A stretch of DNA of 6,906 bases from an uncultured Collinsella sp. Its GTDB lineage: Bacteria; Actinomycetota; Coriobacteriia; Coriobacteriales; Coriobacteriaceae. Shown one piece after another: positions 1 to 5,431 of the stretch (its first letter is position 1; each line of letters starts with the position of its first letter). A program made the translations under genes and the position numbers. The DNA is taken from assembly GCA_902494135.1 (NCBI GenBank), contig CABUSE010000071.1:1-6906 (forward strand), in the 5' to 3' direction. Below the pieces are notes generated by a model, which was given only the letters and a program-made list of their open reading frames with translations, was not told the origin of the DNA and did no database searches.

Positions 1-489
1 ACCAGCGACGCCATCCCGCACGACGCCGAGGCACACTACTGCGGCCTGCCCGATATCTACCGCGGCGAGGATGTGCCGCTGTCGAATATCCACCACATCA
101 CCTGGGACGACATCGACGGAAAGGAGCCGTTCCGCGAGAACAAGGAGCTGCAGAAGCAGCTGCTCAAGCTCATGAAGAAGTACCCGTACATGGCACACAA
201 CGCCGCGTTTGAGGACAGCTGGTTCAAGATTCACCTGGACGGTTACGCCGAGGCGCGTCGTGCCGGCAAGATTATCGTCATCGACTCGCGCCAGATCTGC
301 CGCAGCCTGGATGCCGACGTCCGCTCGCTCCCCCGCGAATCCGCCCCCGCCGCGCTCGAGAACTGGGCGCGCCGCCGTGGAACCCTCGCCGCCGACGCCA
401 ACGAGCAGCATCTGGGCCTGGACGACACCGACCTCATGCTCCGCACCGTCCAAGCCGAGTTCAACCTCAAGAACCTATTCGCCAAGTAG
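1..489 (+). CDS. 3'-5' exonuclease, DnaQ-like DEDDh family (5'-partial)
   Basis: The reading frame is open from base 1 to the TAG at 487-489, so the visible 162 codons are the C-terminal part of a gene that starts upstream of the window. Two of the three exonuclease motifs can be seen. Motif II is AHNAAFED (codons at 193-216), matching the usual HNxxFD except that Glu replaces Asp. Motif III is HLGLDD (409-426), the HxxxxD motif that defines DEDDh enzymes. The segment NIHHITWDDIDG near base 85 fits the 'xxIHgIT' stretch that lies between motifs I and II. Motif I (DxExT) would be outside the window. Family members remove nucleotides from DNA or RNA 3' ends, either as polymerase epsilon-type proofreading subunits or as free nucleases. 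With no polymerase or helicase domain visible, the exact role cannot be fixed. A GTG at 73 is an internal codon, not a convincing start, because motif spacing requires upstream sequence. Confidence 0.8.
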   Translation, partial: TSDAIPHDAEAHYCGLPDIYRGEDVPLSNIHHITWDDIDGKEPFRENKELQKQLLKLMKKYPYMAHNAAFEDSWFKIHLDGYAEARRAGKIIVIDSRQICRSLDADVRSLPRESAPAALENWARRRGTLAADANEQHLGLDDTDLMLRTVQAEFNLKNLFAK

Positions 490-523
490 AAACGCCTGCG
501 ACAAACCCCGGCGTAGATCACGA

Positions 524-559
524 GCGGCCCCGCAGCGGGAAACCCCGCAGCGGGGCCGC
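524..559. terminator. GC-rich hairpin after the exonuclease gene
   Basis: GCGGCCCCGC (524-533) pairs with GCGGGGCCGC (550-559). After one A-A mismatch, GCGGG (535-539) pairs with CCCGC (544-548) around a 4-nt loop. The stem is very strong and begins 35 nt after the stop codon, so a transcription terminator is likely. No U-tract follows on either strand, so it may work with Rho, or act only as a 3'-end stabiliser. Confidence 0.55.
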
Positions 560-840
560 CCTACGTTCCACAGATAGATTTGCCATCACAAATTCTGAAC
601 ACTCATTGCGAACGATTTCGGCCAATTCCCGACACGTAATTCGTTGTCGGATGGTGATGCATCACTATCAAATGTGCGGCAATTGAGTATTTATATGCTA
701 TAGCTAAGCTGCGAAAACTTTTATTTAGGGCATACCAACTCATAATTGCGTCAAGCTTTTGGACAGCATTTGGTTAGACCTCTAAAACGGCTTTTCCACT
801 CAGCGCCGTCAACACGGCATTAGCTGACACGATATATATC
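560..840. other. AT-rich intergenic region upstream of the orphan gene
   Basis: This 281-bp non-coding stretch is clearly more AT-rich than its surroundings. It contains a small hairpin with CCGACA (629-634) and TGTCGG (645-650), a perfect 12-bp palindrome GTGATGCATCAC (654-665), and a perfect 10-bp palindrome GATATATATC (831-840) touching the start codon of the next gene. A promoter for that gene must lie here or at its very start, but I find no good -35/-10 pair. The composition suggests an acquired segment that begins after the exonuclease hairpin. Confidence 0.5.
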
Positions 841-2031
841 ATGAGTATCGTATTGTCACATACCACTGCAAAAGCGGTCTACCAGGCCGCGCATTCGGTG
901 TCTGCGAAAGGCATCGAGTCCTGTAACCCTGCCGCGATTTACGGATCATGTCCCACCGGAACGCTCCTTGACGCAGCCGCAGAATGGCTCACCAAACATG
1001 ATGTTTCCCTCGACGCGAATGATTCCCTCGAGGTGATGGTGTTTGATCGCAGGAATGCGCGCCATGCAATGAACTGTCAATGCCACGTTTCTTCAAAACG
1101 ATTCTCGAACTCACGCTTTATAGAGCTTGAAGATGGCATCTTCATTGTTGGCGTTGAGCTTTGCGCACTTCAGGCCGCCACCTATCTTCCTTTTCGCGAA
1201 CTGGTGGAGTACTACTTTGAACTATGCGGCGCTTATTCCCTTGGAACCGACTCTCCCACCTCCTATACCGAGCGTTTCGCGCTCAACTCGACCGAGAGAT
1301 TGAAACAGTTCTTTAATTCCATTACCAGATGCGACGGTCTGGCTCTTGCCCGAAAGGCGATCCAATGTGTGCGCGACGGATGCCGGTCTCCTATGGAAAC
1401 AGCCTTTGTCATGATGCTAACGCTGCCCAAAAGCGAAGGAGGGCTTGGTATTAAGGGAATTGAGACCGATTACGAGGTACAGGTCACCGCTGCCGCAAAG
1501 AATCTCACGAGACGCAAAAAGTTCTTTATGGATGCATATCTAAAGAAATCTCGCACAGACATTGAATACAACGGTTTTTATCATGACGCGGAAGAAGACC
1601 GCGCCATCGATGAGGAGCGCAAGAATGCACTTGCGTCCATGGGGTACGGAATCATCACCGTCAGTCGTTATTCCTTTATGCATGCCAGCTCTTTCGTTAG
1701 GGTCATGGAAGCAATCCAGCGGAAAGAGGGCGTACGCCCCTCGCGTCTGCCAAAAGACTTTCAAATCATGCAAGAGGACCTGAGACAGTTTGTGCTCAGA
1801 AGGTTTATAGAAGAGAAAAAGCGAATTCAGAAGCAGCTTCGCCAGGATTCCGAAGAGCGTCAACGAATCGACCTCGAAAAAGCAACGCTCGAAGGCATCA
1901 CGCTGGATGACCCGACAATTAATGAAGTTCCGGCAATCGATGACATGCAGACTGTCGAATCCGACAGCCCATCATTTGCCCAAACAAGCAGCCTCGCGCC
2001 CGAGGGCAGGGTCTTCGGGGCCGGAGACTAG
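841..2031 (+). CDS. Orphan protein with C-terminal Vsr/DUF559-like (PD-(D/E)XK) nuclease signature
   Basis: A 396-residue protein. ATG at 841 is the first possible start after an in-frame TAG at 775; no Shine-Dalgarno sequence precedes it, so translation may be leaderless. Residues 183-187 read SPMET. Residues 231-248 give D231, then E242-Y-N-G-F-Y-H248, followed by D-E-E-R260 and a G-Y-G-I-I-T-V-S strand (268-275). This order (S-x-x-E-T, then D, then [E]-x-[D/N]-G-x-x-H, then an R-containing helix) resembles the Vsr/DUF559 endonuclease fold, with Asn244 where many relatives have Asp. Residues 60-135 (including GVELCALQAA and YFELCGAYSL) resemble the middle part of AbiEi-like/DUF559 proteins seen in Coriobacteriia. 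Residues 310-350 form a highly charged, probably helical segment, and the last ~45 residues look disordered. Gene and flanks are AT-richer than the neighbours and no partner gene is present. Activity and target are unknown; the nuclease assignment is motif-based inference. Confidence 0.6.
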   Translation: MSIVLSHTTAKAVYQAAHSVSAKGIESCNPAAIYGSCPTGTLLDAAAEWLTKHDVSLDANDSLEVMVFDRRNARHAMNCQCHVSSKRFSNSRFIELEDGIFIVGVELCALQAATYLPFRELVEYYFELCGAYSLGTDSPTSYTERFALNSTERLKQFFNSITRCDGLALARKAIQCVRDGCRSPMETAFVMMLTLPKSEGGLGIKGIETDYEVQVTAAAKNLTRRKKFFMDAYLKKSRTDIEYNGFYHDAEEDRAIDEERKNALASMGYGIITVSRYSFMHASSFVRVMEAIQRKEGVRPSRLPKDFQIMQEDLRQFVLRRFIEEKKRIQKQLRQDSEERQRIDLEKATLEGITLDDPTINEVPAIDDMQTVESDSPSFAQTSSLAPEGRVFGAGD

Positions 2032-2040
2032 GCCGGCTAA

Positions 2041-2085
2041 CAAGGTGGGTACCCTAGCGACGTGCAAAATTGCGAGTATTCAGCA
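2041..2085 (+). repeat. Left inverted-repeat arm
   Basis: The outer 15 bases, an internal 9-base block and an inner 8+3-base block match the right arm. The outer block contains the 8-bp palindrome GGGTACCC. Confidence 0.7.
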
Positions 2086-2250
2086 GGGTCGGGTGTCTAT
2101 CACCCTCGAGTGGATCCAAATGTGAAGCGAAATCACTCTTGCGTGAGAGCGTTAGGCAACATTTGAGGAAGAACTCATCGGATTAACACCCTAAGATAAC
2201 TCTTGAACTGCATTATATGACCTGCAATAAATTAGCGGACCCCCTATAGT

Positions 2251-2296
2251 TGCAGAATACTCCATTTTTTTGCACGGCACGAGGGTACCCACCTTG
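2251..2296 (-). repeat. Right inverted-repeat arm
   Basis: Reverse-complement counterpart of the arm at 2041-2085, one base longer in the poorly matched middle. About 37 of 46 aligned positions agree, and the outer 15 bp are perfect. Confidence 0.7.
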
Positions 2297-2378
2297 GCAT
2301 CGACTATCAAAAAACGCTCAGTCCGGGATCTCGTCCACTATTCCCCATCATTTTGTACAACGAATTACCTGAACGTCA

Positions 2379-2406
2379 TTGACATATGAACATGCACTCA
2401 TATAAT
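2379..2406 (+). promoter_or_regulatory. Consensus sigma-70-type promoter of the metal-efflux module
   Basis: TTGACA at 2379-2384 and TATAAT at 2401-2406 are both perfect consensus hexamers, 16 bp apart, 47 bp upstream of the ArsR-type start codon. Such a strong promoter needs tight repression, and an operator lies over the spacer and half of the -10 box. Confidence 0.85.
2384..2403. promoter_or_regulatory. Operator O1 for the ArsR/SmtB-type repressor
   Basis: ATATGA-N8-TCATAT with TGAAC on the left side is an imperfect 20-bp palindrome like the SmtB/CadC/ZiaR-type operators known for this family. It covers the last base of the -35 box, the spacer and half of the -10 box, so bound repressor would block RNA polymerase directly. 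Confidence 0.8.
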
Positions 2407-2418
2407 CGAAAGTAAATT

Positions 2419-2438
2419 ATATGAGCGCATGTTCATAT
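2419..2438. promoter_or_regulatory. Operator O2, mirror copy of O1
   Basis: ATATGA-N8-TCATAT again, in inverted orientation relative to O1. Bases 2416-2439 are the reverse complement of 2383-2406 with one mismatch in 24, separated by 9 bp (57 bp in total). It lies between the expected transcription start and the ribosome binding site; operator centres are 35 bp apart. Transcribed, O1/O2 could also form a hairpin if initiation occurs upstream. Confidence 0.78.
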
Positions 2439-2452
2439 GAAAGGATATTGCA

Positions 2453-2818
2453 ATGAGCATCCGCGTTGATGAAACGAAACTCGACATCGAGGCCACCGAA
2501 CCCGCGATCCCGACCACCTGCTCGCCCGAGGACCTTCCCGACGAGGAGCTTCTCTACGACCTCGCCGACCTGTTCAAGGTCTTCAGCGACACCACGCGCA
2601 TCAAGATCCTCTATGCCCTCATGGGCCGCGAGCTCTGCGTGGCAGACATCGCCGAAGCGACCGAAACCTCGCAGTCCGCGGTGTCGCACCAGCTGCGCAC
2701 ACTCAAGCAGTCGCACCTGGTTAAATTCCGGCGCGACGGGCGCAATATCCTCTACTCGCTCGCCGACGACCACGTCTACACCATGCTCAACCAAGGCATG
2801 AGCCACATCTGCGAATAG
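2453..2818 (+). CDS. ArsR/SmtB-family metal-sensing transcriptional repressor
   Basis: 121 residues, typical for the family, with GAAAGGA 7 nt before ATG 2453. A winged helix-turn-helix spans about residues 35-105: LFKVFSDTTRIKIL, then ELCVADIA (60-67), then the recognition helix SQSAVSHQLRTL (73-84) and the wing FRRDGRNILYSL. The C-terminal helix carries D105-x-H107 and H118-x-x-E121, exactly the residue spacing of the SmtB alpha-5 Zn(II) site (D104, H106, H117, E120). In the alpha-3 region C62 and D65 match SmtB, but the second Cys of CadC's ELCVCD is Ala64. C23 in the acidic N-terminal tail might complete an alpha-3N site. The predicted role is apo-dimer binding to O1/O2 and to the operator before the ATPase, with release on binding Zn(II) or a related ion. 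It is first in the module and probably self-regulated. The inducing metal is inferred. Confidence 0.9.
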   Translation: MSIRVDETKLDIEATEPAIPTTCSPEDLPDEELLYDLADLFKVFSDTTRIKILYALMGRELCVADIAEATETSQSAVSHQLRTLKQSHLVKFRRDGRNILYSLADDHVYTMLNQGMSHICE

Positions 2819-2880
2819 CGACCAACCACGGTACCAGCGCGGCCTGCACCCAAGCCGCAAATACAGAGAAAGGAACCCCC

Positions 2881-3099
2881 ATGAAAAAGCAGTTCAAGCT
2901 CGACGAAATCGACTGCGCCAACTGTGCGCGCGAGCTTCAGGACGAGCTGGCCAAGCTCGAGGGCGTCAAATCCGTGTCCGTCAACTTCATGACCCAAAAA
3001 TTGACGCTCGAAGCCGATGACGCCGAGTTCGACGAGGTACTCAACCGCGTTGTAGAGTTTACGGCCGACGCCGAGCCGGACTGCGAGATCATTCTCTAG
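2881..3099 (+). CDS. Stand-alone heavy-metal-associated (HMA) domain protein
   Basis: 72 residues, one ferredoxin-like HMA domain and nothing else; GAAAGGA sits 6 nt before ATG 2881. The metal-binding loop is D11-C12-A13-N14-C15-A16 (CxxC), with a preceding Asp as in the DCxxC motifs of ZntA-type domains rather than the MxCxxC of copper chaperones. A third cysteine, C68, sits in the C-terminal PDCEIIL. The hydrophobic pattern GVKSVSVNFMTQKLTLE fits beta-2 to beta-3 of the fold. The protein is strongly acidic (18 Asp/Glu against 8 Lys/Arg). It is 62 bp after the repressor gene with no terminator between, so the two are probably co-transcribed. The likely role is to carry or buffer Zn/Cd/Pb for the ATPase encoded next, whose own N-terminal HMA domain is absent. 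That functional pairing is inference. Confidence 0.9.
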   Translation: MKKQFKLDEIDCANCARELQDELAKLEGVKSVSVNFMTQKLTLEADDAEFDEVLNRVVEFTADAEPDCEIIL

Positions 3100-3120
3100 C
3101 CCGGGTTTACGCCAACCTGC

Positions 3121-3143
3121 AAGGCCGCGCTTGCCGCGGCCTT
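3121..3143 (+). terminator. Hairpin between the HMA gene and the ATPase gene
   Basis: AAGGCCGCG (3121-3129) pairs perfectly with CGCGGCCTT (3135-3143) around a 5-nt loop, followed by only a short T run. It starts 21 nt after the HMA stop codon. It may be a partial terminator (attenuator) or a processing/stability hairpin that lowers pump expression relative to the HMA protein. Confidence 0.6.
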
Positions 3144-3156
3144 TGCTCGCGAAATT

Positions 3157-3176
3157 ATATGAGCGAGTGTTCATTC
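3157..3176. promoter_or_regulatory. Operator O3 upstream of the ATPase gene
   Basis: AAATTATATGAGCG at 3152-3165 is an exact copy of 2414-2427 (O2 and its flank), and after two changed bases TGTTCAT also matches. The right half-site is degenerate (TTCATTC rather than TTCATAT). The repressor is therefore likely to control the pump gene separately. TTATAT (3155-3160) inside it could be a -10 box, with TTGCCG (3131-3136) as a weak -35 at 18 bp; the promoter itself is uncertain. Confidence 0.75.
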
Positions 3177-3183
3177 ATTCAAA

Positions 3184-3190
3184 TGGGAGG
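3184..3190 (+). promoter_or_regulatory. Ribosome binding site that fixes the ATPase start
   Basis: TGGGAGG lies 9 nt before ATG 3200. The frame stays open upstream to a TTG at 3131, but a start there would put the hairpin and the operator inside the coding region and add 23 residues unlike the family, so ATG 3200 is chosen. Confidence 0.8.
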
Positions 3191-3199
3191 ATACGAGTC

Positions 3200-5152
3200 A
3201 TGACCACCGCCGATCCCAAAAAGAAAAAGAAGAAGCGTAAGAAGAAAGAGCCCCTTGAGCATAAGCGCAACCGCATCGTGGTAGCGCTGGGCATTTTTGC
3301 CGTGGTGTACGCCCTCGATGAGTTCGGCACCCTCACCGCCGCATTCGGTACCCCGGGCGACATCTACGCCAGCTTTATGCTGTTCCTCATACCGTTTTTG
3401 ATTGCCGGCTACGACGTGCTGCAAAAGGCATTCAATAACATCCGCCGCGGCAAGGCCTTCGACGAGAGTTTCCTTATGGCCGTCGCGACCATCGGCGCGT
3501 TTGCCATGGTGCTCTTCCCCGATACCGACCCGCACATGGCCGAAGGCGCCGCCGTCATGCTGTTCTACCAGGTCGGCGAGCTGTTCCAGGCATACGCCGT
3601 GGGCAAGAGCCGTAAATCGATCAGCGCCATGATGGACATAGCACCCGACTACGCCAACGTCGAGCAACCCGACGGCTCACTCGAACAGGTCTTCCCCGAT
3701 GACATCGCGGTCGGCACCGTGATCGTGGTCAAGCCCGGCGAGCGCGTGCCCATCGACGGCGTCATCGTCGAGGGCGAAACCCAGCTCGACACCGCCGCCC
3801 TTACCGGTGAGTCGGTCCCCCGCCCGGCCAAAACCGGAGACGATATCATCAGCGGCTGCATCAACATGACGGGGCTCATCCACGTGCGCACCACCAAGCC
3901 CTTTGGCGAGTCCACCGTCGCACGCGTCCTGGAGCTCGTGGAGAATGCCAGCGAAAAGAAGGCACGCACCGAGAACTTCATCACGCGCTTTGCCCGCATC
4001 TACACGCCCGCCGTCACCGGCGCTGCCGCGGTGCTCGCGCTCGGCGGTGGCCTGGTCACCGGTGCCTGGTCCGACTGGATTCTGCGCGGCCTGACCTTCT
4101 TGGTCGTCAGCTGCCCGTGCGCGTTGGTGATCAGCGTGCCGCTCAGTTTCTTTGGCGGCATCGGCGGCGCGTCCAAGCTGGGCGTTCTCATCAAGGGTTC
4201 TAACTACCTCGAGACGCTCGCCGACGTGGACACCGTCGTCTTTGACAAGACGGGCACCCTCACCAACGGCACGTTCTCGGTGGTCGCGGTACACCCCGAG
4301 GCAGGCTATACCGAGCAATCGCTGCTTGAAGTCGCAGCCCTTGCTGAGTCGTTCTCCGATCACCCCATCGCGCAGTCCGTACGTGTCGCCTACCAGGGCG
4401 AGGTCGACCCCAAGCGCGTAAGCGACTCCACCAACGACGCGGGCCATGGCGTGACGGCAACCATCGACGGCAAGCACGTCGTCGTTGGCAACGCAAAGAT
4501 GCTCGCCGCGGCCGGAGTCGAAGCGCCCGATTGCGAGGTCGTCGGAACGATTCTGCATGTGCTCGTTGACGGCGTGTACGCCGGCCACATCGTGATTGCA
4601 GACACCGTCAAGGCCGATGCTGAGCAAACGATTCGCGACCTGCACGCCGCCGGTGTCAAGCGCACCGTCATGCTCACGGGCGACCGCGAGGAGGTTGCGG
4701 CGTCTGTGGTCAAGCAACTCAGTCTCGACGAGTTCCACGCGCAGCTGCTGCCGGGCGATAAGGTCGAGCGCGTCGAGGCATTGCTGGCAGCCGAATCGGG
4801 CAAGGGCAAGCTCGCCTTTGTCGGCGACGGCATCAACGATGCGCCCGTGCTCACCCGCGCGGACGTTGGCATTGCCATGGGCGCTATGGGTTCCGACGCC
4901 GCGATTGAGGCCGCCGACGTTGTGCTCATGGACGACAAGCCGTCCAACATTTCCCGCGCGATCCGCGTGGCACGAAAGACCATGGCGATTGTCTGGCAGA
5001 ACATCATCTTTGCGCTGGGTATTAAGTTGCTGATTCTGGTGCTTGCGGCACTGGGCATCGCCAACATGTGGCTTGCCGTGTTCGGCGACGTAGGCGTGGC
5101 GATTATCGCCATCCTGAATGCCATGCGCGCGATGGGTGTCAAGAACCTGTAG
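3200..5152 (+). CDS. zntA: Zn/Cd/Pb-exporting P1B-2-type ATPase without N-terminal HMA domain
   Basis: 650 residues; moves Zn(II), Cd(II) or Pb(II) out of the cytoplasm using ATP. It starts with a poly-lysine tail (K7-K12, R13, K14-K16), then helices at about 26-45, 57-71, 91-106 and 112-135. The actuator domain has TGES (202-205). The helix with the metal-selecting CPC (305-307) is followed by D349-KTGT (phosphorylated Asp), the SDHP motif (387-389), TGD (493-495) and GDGIND (542-547). Near the C-terminus K609 and D630 lie 21 residues apart, the same spacing as E. coli ZntA K693 and D714, which marks the divalent P1B-2 group rather than copper pumps. ZntA-type proteins usually have one or more N-terminal CxxC domains and run to about 700-730 residues. 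Here that domain is missing: only four cysteines exist (220, 305, 307, 445). The adjacent 72-residue HMA protein is the likely substitute. Expression is likely through operator O3 and by read-through. CadA would be an equally valid name. Confidence 0.95.
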   Translation: MTTADPKKKKKKRKKKEPLEHKRNRIVVALGIFAVVYALDEFGTLTAAFGTPGDIYASFMLFLIPFLIAGYDVLQKAFNNIRRGKAFDESFLMAVATIGAFAMVLFPDTDPHMAEGAAVMLFYQVGELFQAYAVGKSRKSISAMMDIAPDYANVEQPDGSLEQVFPDDIAVGTVIVVKPGERVPIDGVIVEGETQLDTAALTGESVPRPAKTGDDIISGCINMTGLIHVRTTKPFGESTVARVLELVENASEKKARTENFITRFARIYTPAVTGAAAVLALGGGLVTGAWSDWILRGLTFLVVSCPCALVISVPLSFFGGIGGASKLGVLIKGSNYLETLADVDTVVFDKTGTLTNGTFSVVAVHPEAGYTEQSLLEVAALAESFSDHPIAQSVRVAYQGEVDPKRVSDSTNDAGHGVTATIDGKHVVVGNAKMLAAAGVEAPDCEVVGTILHVLVDGVYAGHIVIADTVKADAEQTIRDLHAAGVKRTVMLTGDREEVAASVVKQLSLDEFHAQLLPGDKVERVEALLAAESGKGKLAFVGDGINDAPVLTRADVGIAMGAMGSDAAIEAADVVLMDDKPSNISRAIRVARKTMAIVWQNIIFALGIKLLILVLAALGIANMWLAVFGDVGVAIIAILNAMRAMGVKNL

Positions 5153-5431
5153 CACTCGTGGTCCCTCCGGCCGGGGCCGGGCTTGGTTTTGAAAACGTCC
5201 TCGCGCATGAGGCCCGTCTTTCCTGCTCCTGCGGAGCAACGGAAAGGCGGGCCTCGCGCTGCGGAGTGTTTTCAAAACCAAGCCCGACCCCGGCCTACGG
5301 TGACGTTGCTGGTGGTTCTTGGGCATCGCTTGCTGGCAGGGTTCCTTTGCTGAAATGGACTTGGCCGAAAGGGCCGCTGGTCCCAGTCGCTGGTTCGCGC
5401 TTTGCGTGAACTCCGCGCTACTGTGGGACAG
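5153..5431. other. Convergent intergenic region
   Basis: 279 bp between the plus-strand ATPase gene and the minus-strand DtxR-type gene, with no credible coding sequence. The first half is the long hairpin at 5169-5295. The second half holds a smaller stem with GGAC (5357-5360) and GTCC (5380-5383) enclosing GGCC (5363-5366) and GGCC (5372-5375), which could end minus-strand transcripts but lacks a U-tract. Confidence 0.6.
5169..5295. repeat. 127-nt imperfect palindrome / long hairpin, possible bidirectional terminator
   Basis: The outer arms 5169-5196 and 5268-5295 pair at 27 of 28 positions (only C5177-A5287 fails). After an internal loop, 5209-5223 pairs with 5241-5255 on the same axis with one G-U. 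The tip TGCTCC (5224-5229) pairs with GGAGCA (5233-5238) over a 3-nt loop. It starts 17 nt after the ATPase stop codon. The size is far beyond a simple terminator, suggesting a palindromic intergenic repeat that may also end transcription from both sides. Confidence 0.75.

Larger units (their letters stand above)
2041..2296. mobile_element. 256-bp inverted-repeat element (MITE-like or invertible segment)
   Basis: The ends are inverted copies. CAAGGTGGGTACCCT (2041-2055) is the exact reverse complement of 2282-2296. After five poorly matched bases, CGTGCAAAA (2061-2069) matches 2268-2276 exactly, and GAGTATTC-x-GCA (2074-2085) matches the complement of 2251-2262. Each arm is thus ~45 bp with one single-base gap. 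The ~165-bp core has no credible gene and includes a small hairpin (GGGTG 2091-2095 with CACCC 2101-2105). Size, terminal repeats and lack of coding capacity fit a non-autonomous transposable element. I see no clear target-site duplication in the flanks. It starts 10 bp after the stop of the orphan gene. Confidence 0.6.

Noticed and set aside
654..665. Perfect palindrome GTGATGCATCAC
   Set aside because: It may be a protein binding site, but there is one copy, no linked promoter boxes and no known regulator to match; kept only as a note in the intergenic entry.
636..2368. 12-bp inverted repeat GTAATTCGTTGT (636-647) and its complement (2357-2368) flanking the orphan gene and the inverted-repeat element
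   Set aside because: A 12-base match is expected about once by chance in a window this size, and similarity does not extend on either side. It is not good evidence for element ends.
2417..2860. 147-codon minus-strand open frame over the repressor gene
   Set aside because: It is a shadow of the ArsR-type gene, which has clear winged-helix and metal-site motifs and its own ribosome binding site.
3131..3199. A longer ATPase reading frame starting at TTG 3131
   Set aside because: The extension would translate a hairpin and the O3 operator, whereas a good ribosome binding site precedes ATG 3200.
3677..5326. A 549-codon open frame on the minus strand, antisense to the ATPase gene
   Set aside because: It is explained by the high-GC codon bias of the ATPase gene. 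Its translation is low-complexity and Arg/His/Gly-rich, with no family motifs, and the plus-strand frame holds every P-type ATPase motif.
5068..5409. Plus-strand 113-codon open frame across the ATPase end and the long hairpin
   Set aside because: It starts inside the ATPase in another frame and translates the palindrome. No family resemblance or ribosome binding site was seen.
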